From positions 2,789,950 to 2,853,949 of the forward strand of contig NW_026947499.1 in assembly GCF_034190915.1 (NCBI RefSeq): a stretch of DNA of 64,000 nt, in the 5' to 3' direction. The stretch comes from Cavia porcellus (taxonomy: Eukaryota; Chordata; Mammalia; Rodentia; Caviidae). The notes under the pieces were generated by a model. The model saw only the letters and a program-made list of their open reading frames with translations. It did no database searches and had not been told where the DNA came from. The number at the start of each line of letters is the position of its first letter. The stretch's first letter is position 1. Below, piece by piece: positions 23,881 through 34,065 of this stretch. A program made the position numbers and the translations under genes.

Positions 23881-25525
23881 AACCATTCCTTACAGACTCC
23901 CTGAGGGACCTGTGGTCCTCATCCCATGGCAGCCAGGCCCTGCTGCCCCTGCCTCGGTGACTCCAGGCCTCAGTTTTGTCCTCATGCCTGACACAGGGCA
24001 CGGGCTGGCAACCCCTTGAGTGAGGAAGGCTGTGCAGAAATGCAGAGGGAAAGGCATGAGCAGGGAGGAAAAGGGAGGGACCCTCAATGCTTGAGACAGA
24101 TGGCCTGCCTCGTGCTCTGGGCAGAGGTGGAGGGTGCAAGGGCTCAGTTATTTGTCCCCAAGTCACAGGGTAGATGAGTGTCACAGAGGATCCGATCCCC
24201 AGGCAGAAGTAGACACAGCCTCTGTAGCCACTCCTCCAAATCTCAGCTCCCTCACCCTCAGCCCTTCTGCCTGTGATGTTGTTTAAAGGGCAATTGTGGC
24301 AGGGCATGTGAAGCATCAAGAGTAAGTGTGGCACAGGCCAGTCCCTTGAGAATAGTCAGCGGAGGCTTTATTACTGTTGGTTCTTTATTCCCAGCATGCT
24401 TTTATCCCTCCTTCAAAACCTCTCTCCAATGTTACCCTTTAAATCCATCCCTGGAGGACAAAAAGGTTCCTTCTTGAGAGAATTTATGCTGTCTCCAAAT
24501 AGCCAGTAACCTCCCTTTAAAAAGTGCCCTCAACTCCGAGGATTGTAGCTCCTATACCTGACTGTCAGCTCTGCTGTGAGCTCTTGAGAGAAGGGCTGAG
24601 CTGATCAGGTTTGCTATGCATAGAACCCAGGAGATCTGCAAAGAGGGGGCTGGGATGAACCAACAAATGCAAACACAAGCAGGACTAGGAGGATGAGGGG
24701 TGGGCAGCAGGAAGGCTGTGGGACACAGGGAGGTGGACCCGGCATAGGTCTCCCACATCCCCACTTGGCACCCCGATGCCCCAGAAGAGTCTGGGTAGAT
24801 GCCCTGATCGGGAAGGACATCCTCACCTGTGCCAGCCTGCAGTAGGGACCTTCAGAGTTCTGCTGCTCTGTGGGTCACTCCCTTTTGAGCCAGGATCTCT
24901 CATCTCTACAAAACCACAGCTGTCACCTCAAGCAGATGAGGTTTCCTTTGAGTGATGTCCCCAGGTGATGCCAGTGCTTGGCTTGGATCAGGCTGAGGGA
25001 CTGAAGCCCAGAATGATCCCAGTGAAGCTCTGCTGTGTGCCTTCATTTCAAGAGCATGGCCTGGATGGAAGATGCACCAGGCAGCATTGCCTGTTGGGTA
25101 CTATTGGGTTGGAGCTCAGCAGAATCCTGGGTCTGCCTGCAGTTATGTCCCGGACCTGGGACCCAGTGCCGTGGTGCAGTCCACATTGTCATTTCCCAAA
25201 CCAGGGCCACTCACGCACCATGTGCAAGACTTTGGTCATAATTATGTCACCTCTGTTACTGCTATTCACTTAGGATTTCCCAAGAAATATTTAATGCACC
25301 TGCCCACCTGTGTATGTGAAGGAAGCTCTGTGCTGCCAAAAAAAATCACCAGCATTGGCCACAAAAAGAGGGGAAGATGAAATCATCCCAGGGAGAGCAA
25401 AGCAATGTTGCTGAGCCACCCGTGGTCCTGCTTTCTATCCAAGGCATGGAACTGAGCCTGTCCTTCTCCACTTAGGAAAGTGGGGAGGTTTCCCAACACA
25501 TCCAGACACTTTACACATGGGCACA
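23881..25525. other. Unassigned sequence
   Basis: GC-moderate sequence without a gene I can support. The part 24360-24620 has a faint L2-like feel (for instance 'ccctccttcaaaacctctctcc'), too weak to call. Confidence 0.4.
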
Positions 25526-25526
25526 T

Positions 25527-25764
25527 GGGAAGGGAAATCACTACACATCTCAGGAATGATTAAAATTTACACAACAGTGCTAAGGTCAGTGCTGGCAAAG
25601 ATGCAGAGAAACTGGGTCCTTCATCTACTGACTGAAGAATGGAGAGTGGAACCCTGTGTTCAAAGCAGTGTGGCAATTTCTCATAAAACAAAGAATGATA
25701 TTGTCATCCAACTGAGCAGCTGCACTCCTGGGCATTTACCAGGGAAGTGCGACCTCATGCCTTT
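25527..25764 (+). mobile_element. L1 ORF2 3' fragment
   Basis: Contains 'gatgcagagaaactgggtcc', 'agtgtggcaatttctcataaaa' in two parts, and 'gcactcctgggcatttacc'. These are the conserved L1 stretch where a 'gctgg..aggatgtggagaaa' block is followed by '..tgtggcgattcctca' and 'cccattactgggtatatacc' near the end of ORF2. Frame is broken. It is cut off abruptly where the opposite-oriented L1 tail begins. Confidence 0.65.
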
Positions 25765-26345
25765 TTCTTTTTCTAAAATTTTCTTTTTCTAAAATTTATT
25801 CTTTTTCTAAAATTTATTTTAAAGGGGAAAAAAGAGCACAGAAAAATCAAAAAGCAATGAAACAAATAAAGCCAATCACCAATATCAGCAACAACAACAG
25901 CAAAAACAAGAGCGATACAGGATTTCAAAACAACATAGGAATTTAAGAATGGGGGTTATATTGAGCATTATTAACTTCAAAATAGTTTCTCAGATTGTCT
26001 TGACAGAAACAGGCAAGCAAAATTGATCAAATACTATGATTTCCTTTGAGCAGTTTCTTTCCCTTTCACTATATCTATTGTAACTTTTGGATCTTATTCA
26101 CTTTTACTTTGTTACATAGAAGAGACTATGTGGTATGTACAAATGAGTCTGTTTTATTTCACTTATGAGTATGGTCTCTAGTTGCATCCATTAACCTATA
26201 AAAGCCTCTAGTTTATCCTTGTTTATAACTGAACAGTAATCCATTGTATAAAACACTGCAGCTTTTTTATCTGTTCCCCAGTTGATGGGCATTTTTTAAT
26301 CCTGAACAAAATATTATTAGCACATCTCATAGATCTTGAGGAAAC
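25765..26345 (-). mobile_element. L1 3' end including 3' UTR and tail
   Basis: On the - strand the element begins near 26345 with 'ggaacagataaaaaagctgc', then 'atggattactgttcagttat' and 'ggatgcaactagagacc', the end of ORF2. It passes into the 3' UTR and finishes in a tail of three 'ttttagaaaaagaa'-type units. Its UTR ('gaaactattttgaagtta ... ttttgaaatcctgtatcgc ... cctttaaaataaattt') matches the UTR of four other copies in this window, and links that UTR to L1. Confidence 0.75.
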
Positions 26346-27147
26346 ATTCCTAAAATTCATCTGGTGTTGTAGTCAGGGGTTGTACACAGAGAACAACTAG
26401 GATTAGGACATGGAGTTTATAATATTTTTATAATGGTCACTGGAAGGTAACATGGGAGAATGCAGGAAATCTATCCACAACACCAAAGACATAGATTACT
26501 TAGTCAAGATCCTAAACCCCATGGCAATGTCCCACATGAGTCCAGATAAAAATCCAGAGCTCAGGACAATGCCTCCACATGTCCAACTGGAGGCCCAGAG
26601 CCCACAAGAAGGACTCACACCAGTATCTTTTATGGATCCATGCTGGGAAGACCCAAGGGTCAGCGATGGAAGCCAGAAATTGTATGCCAGCAGGATGAAG
26701 GAGCTGTGCTAGTGGGATGAGGGTTCTGCGCTGGAGCCGAGAAGTCACACTCACAACAAAGAGCAGGGCTATCCTGAAAGGCACCACAGCTGTCCTCAGC
26801 GACACAGAAGCCCTGAGCTCCTCTAAGGACAGGCACATTCGGGTACATGTCAGGAAGCAGCGTGACGAGTTCATCCTGGAGACCAAGTAGCACATGTCTT
26901 CCTGTCCAGAGCCAGGAAGCAATGCTCAATTTGAAGACTAAACCTTCTCCAGGAGAACCATCAGCTCAGATAGCAACTCGTAGGAGAATCCACAATGCCT
27001 CCTTAATGCCTCAACTCTCAACACCTCCCTTCTTCTCCACCTATTCATCCTGACAACTTTCCTCAGGTGGAGCATCTTCACTCAGTGCCTTGCTGATGTA
27101 ATCCAGCTGGCATTAAGTTGACCACAAGTTCTCAATCTATAACATTT
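26346..27147. other. Unassigned sequence
   Basis: Contains a 136-codon - frame (26512-26922). No family assigned; a DPWVF string in it is not enough to call a receptor. Confidence 0.4.
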
Positions 27148-27730
27148 GGTATTGGGTTTTGTCCTAGATCCCTGATCTCCCAAATGAGTATACAGTGGGG
27201 ATTAAATAAAAAAGGAAAAATTGTATGATTTTTAGGGCTCCAGGAGCATTTAAACCCTATAATTAAACTCAAGGCTTCAAGGATAAAGACAAAGGATTCT
27301 CTGGATCAGTCCACTTATATTAGTAACAAGGACAAAGGGTGGAGAAACTGAGGAAAGTGCAGGCAATGAGCAGGACCTTGGGAGTCACTTCAAGGGTGTC
27401 TCCAATAATGAATCAAGTCAATTTAGCAGCACCAACTTATTAGGAAGACATGGTAGAAGTGAGACTGTAGGAGGAATCTTTGAAGCTTCAGTCTCTATCT
27501 TGTTAATGGGTTAATGGGGTTGTCCACAGCTGTAGCCTTGTCCTTTGAGTGCTCACAAGCCACTACAGCCCACAGCCAGCAACCGTGATTCACAGAGGTT
27601 CACTTATTATGTATCAGTTCACGTCACCAGGAAAGGAGCCTAGGCCTATGACAGAATCACAGATAAACATAGAAAGCCAATTAGTAAAATCTGAATCCTG
27701 CTCAGAGCTGCTTCATAGTGGTCTCCAACA
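27148..27730 (-). repeat. 3' LTR of the class II provirus
   Basis: Starts (on the - strand) with TG at 27730 directly after the polypurine tract. It aligns with the other LTR along its length, for example 'gacaaaggattctctggatc' and 'agaaagccaattagtaaaat' shared in the same order. The outer edge near 27148 is set by comparison with the 5' LTR next to the primer site. Confidence 0.85.
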
Positions 27731-27743
27731 TTTCCTCCCTTTT
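27731..27743 (-). promoter_or_regulatory. Polypurine tract
   Basis: The - strand reads 'aaaagggaggaaa' immediately before the TG of the 3' LTR. In retroviruses this RNA segment resists RNase H and primes plus-strand synthesis. Position and composition fit. Confidence 0.75.
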
Positions 27744-27749
27744 GTTCTG

Positions 27750-28141
27750 TAACAACAGCTGGATCACAGTGAGGCAAAGTTGAATGTCGTCTAGGAGTTG
27801 GCCAGTCTTGGCTCCTCCTTGACAGACTCTGAGTAGAATAAGGAGAAACACACAGATTACTCCAAGAATATCAACATAAAGCCATAAATGTGCCTTTAGA
27901 TAGTTGAATGGATTTAATTGGTCTAAAGAATCAGAAAATTTGTCCTAACCATAAATCTGTTCATCAAATTTTTGAGTTTGTTGGGACATTGACAAAACCT
28001 CCTTTTGGAGTGTATCCATATCCCTAGTAACATTTTGATGGATAGCTCATTGTATATGTTTTTTATAACCTCCCAAAGATGCATAGATTTGTCATAAGGC
28101 AAGGGAGTTTTGTAGAAATGAGTGGCCTTGTAATGGCACAA
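27750..28141 (-). pseudogene. env: ERV env transmembrane-subunit remnant
   Basis: A - frame from 28141 reads TPLPYDKSMHLWE near 28105 and MLLGIWIHS farther on. After a frameshift it gives a LNPFNY segment and a hydrophobic membrane anchor (about VDILGVICVFLLILL) with a downstream cysteine. The T-P-L-P-Y ... W and L-N-P-x-x-Y/W patterns just before the anchor are those of betaretroviral transmembrane subunits. Surface subunit and fusion peptide are missing, and the frame is broken. Confidence 0.65.
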
Positions 28142-28263
28142 TTTCAGAAGTTAAGTCTAGCTCACAATAAATCTTAGGTAGAGAATCTGCCCAAGTAATG
28201 GGTCTGAATAATGGTGGATTAGGGACATAAGTCTGTTACTCTATTCCTGAGACAGGTGTCATA

Positions 28264-28299
28264 TCTCAATACTGCCAACAGAGCCATTAAGGCAGCAAA
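28264..28299 (-). pseudogene. Env signal-peptide-like hydrophobic stretch
   Basis: The - frame includes AALMALLAVL after NLF. In betaretroviral env a similar short hydrophobic core serves as the signal peptide behind a long basic leader. It is followed by stops, so it survives only as a relic. Confidence 0.45.
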
Positions 28300-28492
28300 A
28301 AGATTTTTAGGGGTTGGTAGAATCCCCTTCTGGTGACTATATCTCTAGCCTCACAAATTGTTGCTTGGATGTCATTTTACTGGATCACTTATACTCTCTC
28401 TCAGTCCCTTGGAGGAGCTGGAGGTCGATTTTTTGGCTGATTGACAGGTCTCCTTGTGTCTAGGTTGGTGAAACTATCTCTTACGGCTGTCC

Positions 28493-28639
28493 TCAGCTTT
28501 GGTTGTGTCTCCCACCAATGATGTGTGTATCTTGTGTATCTTTTACCCTTTTTTTCTCTCTAGGCATCCCTGATGAAGTTTTTGTCCTGTGAAGGCCTCT
28601 TTTGTACCTGAAAGTTTTACTCTGGGATGACTTACTCAT
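28493..28639 (-). pseudogene. Short basic open frame next to the primer site
   Basis: A 48-codon frame starts with ATG at 28639, only 33 nt after the primer site, and ends at a TGA at 28493. Thirteen of the 48 residues are Lys or Arg, including a PREKKR cluster at residues 26-31. Betaretroviruses place a basic env leader, which can also act as an RNA-export protein (Rec/Rem type), ahead of the signal peptide. The position fits such a leader after removal of gag-pol. Homology was not tested and a chance frame is possible. Confidence 0.35.
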
Positions 28640-28672
28640 TTAGGCTATAAATTTCCAGTTTAAAGATGTTAA

Positions 28673-28690
28673 GTCCCTGTTCAGGCGCCA
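28673..28690 (-). promoter_or_regulatory. Primer-binding site for a lysine tRNA
   Basis: The - strand reads 'tggcgcctgaacagggac', matching the tRNA-Lys primer site of lentiviruses and many class II ERVs at all but one position. It lies directly inside the 5' LTR, as required for minus-strand DNA priming. Confidence 0.85.
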
Positions 28691-29268
28691 GTTACCAGTT
28701 TTTTTCATAGATCCTTGATCTCGCAAATGAGTGTATAGCAGAGGTTAAATAAAAAGAGAAAAACTGTATGATTTTGGGGACTCCAGGAGCATCACAACAC
28801 TTTAATTAAGCTCGAGGCTTCGAGGGTAAAGACAAAGGATTCTCTGGATCAGTCCTATTATATTAAGATCAAGGACAAAGGGCAGAGAAACTGAGAAAAG
28901 TGCAGGCAATGAACAGGACCGTGGGGTCACTTTAAGAACATGTCCAAGTAATGAATCAAGTCAATTTAGTAGCACTGTCTTATCATGAAGACATGGTAGA
29001 AGTGACACTGTAGGAGTAATCTTTGTAGCTGCAGTCTCTACCTTGATACTTGGGGTTGAAGCCAGAGTGTCTGCAGCTGTGGTCTTATCTTGCCCTTTGT
29101 GTTATCTCTGGCCTCACAGGCCACTATAGGCTTCAGTCAGAACCAGTGATTTATAGAGGTTTACTTACTATGAATCAGCTCCCATCACCAGGCAAGACAC
29201 CGAGGCCTATGACAGACTCACAGATAAATATAGAAAGCCAATTAGTAAAATTTAAAACCTGCTCAGAG
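28691..29268 (-). repeat. 5' LTR of the class II provirus, outer end truncated
   Basis: Aligns with the LTR at 27148-27730 from the primer-site edge to 'ctgctcagagc', then stops about 25 bp before the expected TG start. The following bases belong to an L1 ORF2 fragment. Confidence 0.85.
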
Positions 29269-29273
29269 CCAGC

Positions 29274-29785
29274 AATCTGGAACCAGAAGATACCTAAAGT
29301 AGCAAAGGCAATCCTGGGCAACAAAAGCAAGGCAGGAGGCATCACAATTCCTGACCCAAAATTATACTACTAAGGTGCCATAATAAAATCAGCATGGTAC
29401 TGGCAAAAGAACAGACCTGAGGATCAATGGAACAGAATAAAAGATACAGACACAACTACAACCACACTCAGACACCTTGTCTTTGACAAAGATTGCAAAA
29501 ACTGGAAGAAAGATAGCCTCTTTAATAAATGGTGATGGAAAAGCTGGCTTTTCACATGCTGAAGACTTAAACTAGACACATGCCTTTACCACACACTAAG
29601 GTCAAGTCAAAATGAATCAAAGATCTAAAAATTAAGACAGAAATACTATCTCAAAGCAAAGTGTGTAAAAATATCGAAGACATACAGTTACACAGAGAGT
29701 TTGTGAACACAAACCAAACCGCACATCAAAGAATCAACAAACAGGATCTCATTGTATTAAAAAGCTTTTGCACATCCAAAGGAAC
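29274..29785 (+). mobile_element. L1 ORF2 C-terminal-region fragment
   Basis: Reads KVAKAIL then [10 protein letters not shown] and KLYY, a stop, and then [27 protein letters not shown] and DSLFNKW in a restored frame. It ends with a KSFCTS segment at about 29760. All are conserved blocks of the L1 ORF2 region downstream of the reverse transcriptase. Both ends are cut and the frame is interrupted, so it is a dead fragment. Confidence 0.85.
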
Positions 29786-30010
29786 CACCAACTTTGCAGT
29801 GTAACCCTCCTGGCTTCCTCCACCAGACTCTAGCCACTAACCCACTCACTCTGGACCACCTACACAAGCCCCAGCACCCTGACCAATGACACTCCTCAAG
29901 GGGCCTCTCACTCCCCCTCTGTATCACTGGCATAGCAGTGAACACAGACTCCAGGGTGACCTTGGTTGCTTACTGATTGCCTCTCTATGGGAATGCACCC
30001 TTAATGATTT
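29786..30010. other. Unassigned spacer
   Basis: A C-rich segment ('cctcctggcttcctcc') between the L1 fragment and URR1 copy 2, without a recognisable origin. Confidence 0.4.
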
Positions 30011-30395
30011 TCTTCACCTGAGGATTGTGGGCAAAATACTTTACACCCTGAAATTAATGGAGGAGAGATTTATTCTCAGATTAGAGGATTCAGTCTATAG
30101 GGGTGGCTCCAAGGCAGGAAGGGAAAGACAGAGAGGTCTGGTTGAGGACAACTGCTCACATCACGGTGGTCAGGAAGCAAAGACTGAAGGAGCGGGAGGA
30201 AGAGAGAGCACTGCAGGTCACACCACAGTGACCTGCCTTTCTCTACACCACTGCTAACAGCACACTCGGCTCTGACCCCATGAGTTGATTCACATGGTGA
30301 TAAGCACAGCACCCCATGACCCAGTCACCTTACAAAAGCCCCATTTCTGAACACACGAACCTTCTGAGGGACACTCTAGACCTGAACAATGGCAG
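30011..30395 (+). mobile_element. URR1-like rodent hAT element (copy 2)
   Basis: Blocks in URR1 order: 'gggcaaaatactttacacc', 'ggaggagagatttattctc', 'aggattcagtctatagggg', 'ggtcaggaagcaaagactga', then 'gccccatttctgaacacac' and 'gagggacactctagacctga'. The two copies share the layout but not a fine-scale sequence, so both are old. The 5' end is worn. Confidence 0.65.
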
Positions 30396-31540
30396 CAGGT
30401 TCCTCAGTGGCAGGAGCAGGGCACTTATTTTAGTGCATCAGGGACTGGCATGGAAGAGGGATCTGGTTGACCGTCAAGAAGAATAACTGATGGTGTCAGC
30501 CTGAGTAAGAAATGCCCAGGTCAGGATAGCTGTGTGTGGAAGACCCACCCGGGGAGGATTTGCACAGAGTGACACAAAAGAGAAATGAAGGAGGAAGCAT
30601 TGCTTCTGTCTTCTTCAGAGGAGCTCCGGTCTCCACATGGACATTTCTCCTGCCTTCCAGCATGGACCCTTCAGCTCTTGATAGGAACTGGTCCAGGACA
30701 CTGTGCTGATCCCCAGGACTACCCTGAATCCTTTGGATCTCCAGTGTGTAGGGAGAACTGCTTTACTGTGCCACACACGATTTTGTGGGCAGCCATTGTA
30801 AGCCCATCTTGTAAATTCTTATATATTTGTACACTTTTGCATTAAATCTATTTCTCCAGTAAGCAGTGACTGGTACAAATACTATGTGTTATAGTGGTGC
30901 TCCAGGCTCTCTCAGCAAGTGATACATTCAGGAAACTATGATCACCACTCCCGGATCAATTACTACTGCTACCAGCAGGCTTTTCCCCACATCTGTTAGA
31001 AGACACCATCCGCTGATGTAGGTAGACCGAGACACTCTGCTGCCCCCTGCTGGTAATGGCACCACAGACACCCCAGTCCGGCATGGTCAGCTGTAGGTAG
31101 AGTGCAATCCACAGCACAGCTGGGCAGGTGTCCAGGTGCACACTGGTCAGGCAGCCTGAAGATTCTACGTGGGTGAAGACCCTCCCTGTGTGGGCGCAGA
31201 CACACCATGCTTGGGTGTAAACACACAATGTGTGGTCTAGACACCCTGTGTGGGTGCAGACAGCTGTGTATCTGGTCCCCCTGTAGGCTCACACATGTGT
31301 GACATGAGCCAAGTGTGTGCTGTGTGACACGCTGCTGCTGCTTTCCTTCCACGGCTCCTGGCTCACACGTGTCTGCAGAAGCCTGGCCATCAGTGCTGAT
31401 CTACCCCGTCATCTCCGCAGGGTCCTTTCCACCTGGCAGGATGGAAGTAGCAGGCCTGAGTGGTGCAAGGAAGTAAGCAAGGTTATGCAGCAGGGCTCCA
31501 GCCTTGGGCCTGTCTGTTTTGGAGAGTAGAAGCCTCCCGT
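30396..31540. other. Unassigned sequence
   Basis: No gene recognised. Between 31190 and 31270 a loose repeat of a 'gtgtgggtgcagac' motif is visible. Confidence 0.4.
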
Positions 31541-31556
31541 CTCCTGCTGGGGACTG

Positions 31557-31904
31557 ATGATGGCCAAACTAAAACTGGACCAGATGTCCCTGCTCAGCAC
31601 AGAACAGCGTGGTGCAGGGTTGATAGCCATCGCCCTAGGTGGGGCCTTGGCTTATTGCTCTGGCCTCATCTGCCCTGAGGAGTGGCAACAACCAGCGGTA
31701 GACCAGGTCCCACGCTGGCAGCTCACTTTGGCAATGCTCCGGATCAGGCTGCGTGAAGCACCTCCTATAGATGTAGCCATGTGGCTTGTGGATCTCTCTT
31801 CCCGGGTGCAGAAATCTCACTCAACTAAATGGTACAAGCTGCCAGGAGACTTCCCCAATGATCGCTACAAAGTTCTTACTGGGCCCCAGCCACACCAGAG
31901 CTGA
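31557..31904 (+). CDS. Uncharacterised open frame, possible processed pseudogene
   Basis: An uninterrupted 115-codon frame starts with M-M-A-K. It has a hydrophobic stretch at residues 22-37 (AIALGGALAYCSGLI), a short middle part rich in Pro/Trp, and a basic KSHSTKWYKLPGDFP near the C-terminus. I do not recognise it. The sequence is GC-rich, so chance frames are common here. Further codon-like text (reading HPRMSSNAVIQHIAHGKFI near 32104) follows in another frame and an 'aataaag' lies at 32386, which would suit a broken retrocopy of a cellular mRNA. No A tail or target duplication was found. Confidence 0.25.
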   Translation: MMAKLKLDQMSLLSTEQRGAGLIAIALGGALAYCSGLICPEEWQQPAVDQVPRWQLTLAMLRIRLREAPPIDVAMWLVDLSSRVQKSHSTKWYKLPGDFPNDRYKVLTGPQPHQS

Positions 31905-32653
31905 CCCATCCTGCCCAATGGTTGGGTGACACTTGGTTGGGGGCTTTGTGCAAAAAGCGTCCCTCCTAGACTCAGAGCCACAGGCTGAGTAAGGGCAAGT
32001 GTGTGATGGTGCCAAGTCTGTGGGTGGCTAGGGCTGCTACAGAGCCCTGTGTGTCCCTGCCATTGTCTGTGCCCATGCCTGAGGGGACTTCTATGACAGA
32101 TGTCCACCCGCGGATGTCGTCCAATGCTGTCATCCAACACATAGCTCATGGCAAGTTCATCACAGACGCAGCATGAGGTGGTGGTGATAAAGCTGACCTC
32201 AATGACAGTGACTCAGATTCCAACTTCCTGTCAGTCAGGGGTCATCACGAGAAAGTAATTTGTTTCTTATTGGTTTGGTGATTTGTTTCTGCTTTGTGGG
32301 ATTTATCTCGTAGTGTTGCCTCTTCTTGTGATTCTTTTTATTTTTTAATTTGACAGTGTTGCTTGATGAGCTAATGCATGCACATAATAAAGACCAGAAG
32401 GGGGGTCAGTGCAGAGAGAGATGCTGGTCTTCTTGCCACCAACGTTCTGTTTCTTGAGCTGTTCAATGATTGCTTCTGCTGGAGACGCTTCTGTGATTTC
32501 TCTTCTCAAAGAGTGGTTGGACTGTGGACCTGTGGGTTCTCTGGTATCTACAGAGCTTTTGCACTCTCACTGCTCATGCAGATGCCTGATGTTCTTGCTT
32601 CATTCTAGACCATCTCATTTGTCTTTCCAGAGATGGTTCATGGTGTGCCGGTG

Positions 32654-32655
<2 letters not shown>
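31905..32655. other. Unassigned sequence, possible 3' part of the same retrocopy
   Basis: Passes from GC-rich into T-rich sequence (32260-32370) and an 'aataaag' at 32386, as in a 3' UTR. Not assigned to a gene. Confidence 0.25.

Positions 32656-32692
<37 letters not shown>
32656..32692 (+). repeat. (AC)n microsatellite
   Basis: About 18 perfect AC units. Confidence 0.95.
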
Positions 32693-32694
<2 letters not shown>

Positions 32695-33234
32695 GCATGC
32701 AGAAATGCAAGACACTCACCTTGTGAATCAAGCACAGACAGCCTGGGCCACAGGAGTGGTCGGTGGCACGTGAACCCCTGGGGCCTGCTCTTCTCATTTC
32801 TCTTCGAGCTCTTACATTTTGGTGAGCACTGTATCACCATGTGGCGGCCTGGTGCACGTGCTCCTCAAGGTGTCCCAGGGAGGGATGCCTTTCGGTGCTT
32901 TCCCAGGCCTGCCGGAGGTGTAACCCTGCCATGCACGTCCACCATCAGGGGTCTTCATTCCTGCTCACACACCTTCCTCTCTGCTCACTGTCAGGCTCCC
33001 TCAGCTGCTCACTGGATGTCTGGGTAGCAGGGCAGGCACACTGTCGCTGGCACCCGATGCCGGACTGTGTGCATGGAACCCTGAGCAGTGCAGTCCATTT
33101 CCCAAGTCAGTGAGGACACTCCTTGTCCTCTCACTGCCAAGAGCACTGCATCTTCTGTGTGTCTTGGTGGGAAGACGGACTTTGAGAAGAGCTGTGGCAG
33201 GGAAGGGTCCCTCACACGCTGCTGTGGGCCCGTT
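32693..33234. other. Unassigned sequence
   Basis: Nothing recognised; GC-rich with chance frames on both strands. Confidence 0.4.
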
Positions 33235-33250
33235 AAAATGTGGTGGTGTT

Positions 33251-33338
33251 GGGGGCTGGGGATTTAGCTCAGCAGCATAAGCAGGCAGTTGTGAGTTCGA
33301 TCCCTGATACCGATAAAAAGGAAAAAGACCAAATAAAT
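33251..33338 (+). mobile_element. ID SINE with target-site duplication
   Basis: 'ggggctggggatttagctca' carries the tRNA-like box A and 'gagttcgatccc' box B, followed by an A-rich tail. This is an ID element, whose core derives from tRNA-Ala. The flanks carry 'aaaatgtggtggtgtt' (33235-33250) and 'aaaatgtggcggtgtt' (33339-33354), a 16-bp target duplication with one mismatch. Between the boxes it lacks about a dozen bases that other copies here carry ('cctgcctggcaa'-like). It is among the youngest insertions visible. Confidence 0.9.
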
Positions 33339-33479
33339 AAAATGTGGCGGTGTTTGGAAAAAAACTGTGTGCCAGCTTCTGTAGGCACAGCACAAAGTTG
33401 GAACAGGGCACTCAGCAATTCCTCAGTAAACACCCAAGGGGGGGAAATCGCATGCACGCAAACATCATGCACATAAACG

Positions 33480-33950
33480 TCATGCATATAAGTGTAACTC
33501 TTCCTAGCTGCATCATTCACCAGAGCCCCAAAATGGAAACATTAACATGACCATCTAATGACATGATTAAAGCCTGTGATGTCACTGGACCCCACATTCA
33601 CATATAGAATCAATGCAGGGCAGTCAAAATGTGATGTAGAATCCACACCATGGAATATTACTCAGCAATAAATCAGAACATGCATGAAGTGTGAGGACAT
33701 TTAACTGGGTAAAAAGCCAGACACCCGAGAACAGATGCTAAACGATTCCACTCCCTCAAAATGTTCATAAAGAACAGCTGAAGTGCAGAAAACAGCTCCG
33801 TGTAGTCAAGGCTGCGGAGGGCGTGGGGATTCACGGGGAGGGGTGCGGAGACCCACACAGGGTCAGTCTTTCAGTACCGCGGGGACGCGGACCAGAGTGA
33901 TGACCATGCAATGTGAGCAAGCTACTGAAAGCTGTTGTGTTGCACACCCA
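33480..33950 (+). mobile_element. L1 3' region (ORF2 end and 3' UTR)
   Basis: 'gcatcattcaccagagcccc', 'caccatggaatattactcag', 'gacatttaactgggtaaaaa' and 'aaacgattccactccctcaa' follow the usual order at the end of L1 ORF2 and the start of the 3' UTR of older L1 families. The end of the element is unclear. Frames are broken. Confidence 0.65.
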
Positions 33951-34065
33951 TTCGCACCAGGCTATCTGAGGATGCACAGATGGAAACAACACTGTGATCT
34001 CTTCTCTCACTCAGCTGAGGGTCCACCAAAGGCCATCCGCACCCACAGACCCAAACAGCAGTGGT

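Larger units (their letters stand above)
27148..29268 (-). mobile_element. Compact class II (betaretrovirus-like) provirus
   Basis: Two direct LTRs (27148-27730 and 28691-29268) enclose 960 bp. Read on the - strand the order is 5' LTR, lysine-tRNA primer site, a short basic open frame, an env signal-like hydrophobic stretch, an env transmembrane-subunit remnant, a polypurine tract and the 3' LTR. Gag, protease and pol are absent. The 5' LTR is truncated where it meets an L1 fragment. The LTRs differ by roughly one position in six or seven by eye, so the insertion is old. No intact viral protein is encoded. Confidence 0.85.

Noticed and set aside
23744..24334. 196-codon open frame on the - strand, the longest in the window
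   Set aside because: It begins in sequence next to and runs into the purine-rich tract. No domain, no coherent signal peptide and no codon pattern; overlapping frames on both strands are also long.
26512..26922. - strand frame with DPWVF, similar to the seventh membrane segment of prostanoid receptors
   Set aside because: Only a few residues match. No sixth membrane segment or other receptor motif precedes it in any nearby frame.
33251..33338. Possible tRNA gene (box A and box B present)
   Set aside because: The order, A-rich tail and target duplication identify an ID SINE. No cloverleaf or acceptor stem closes.
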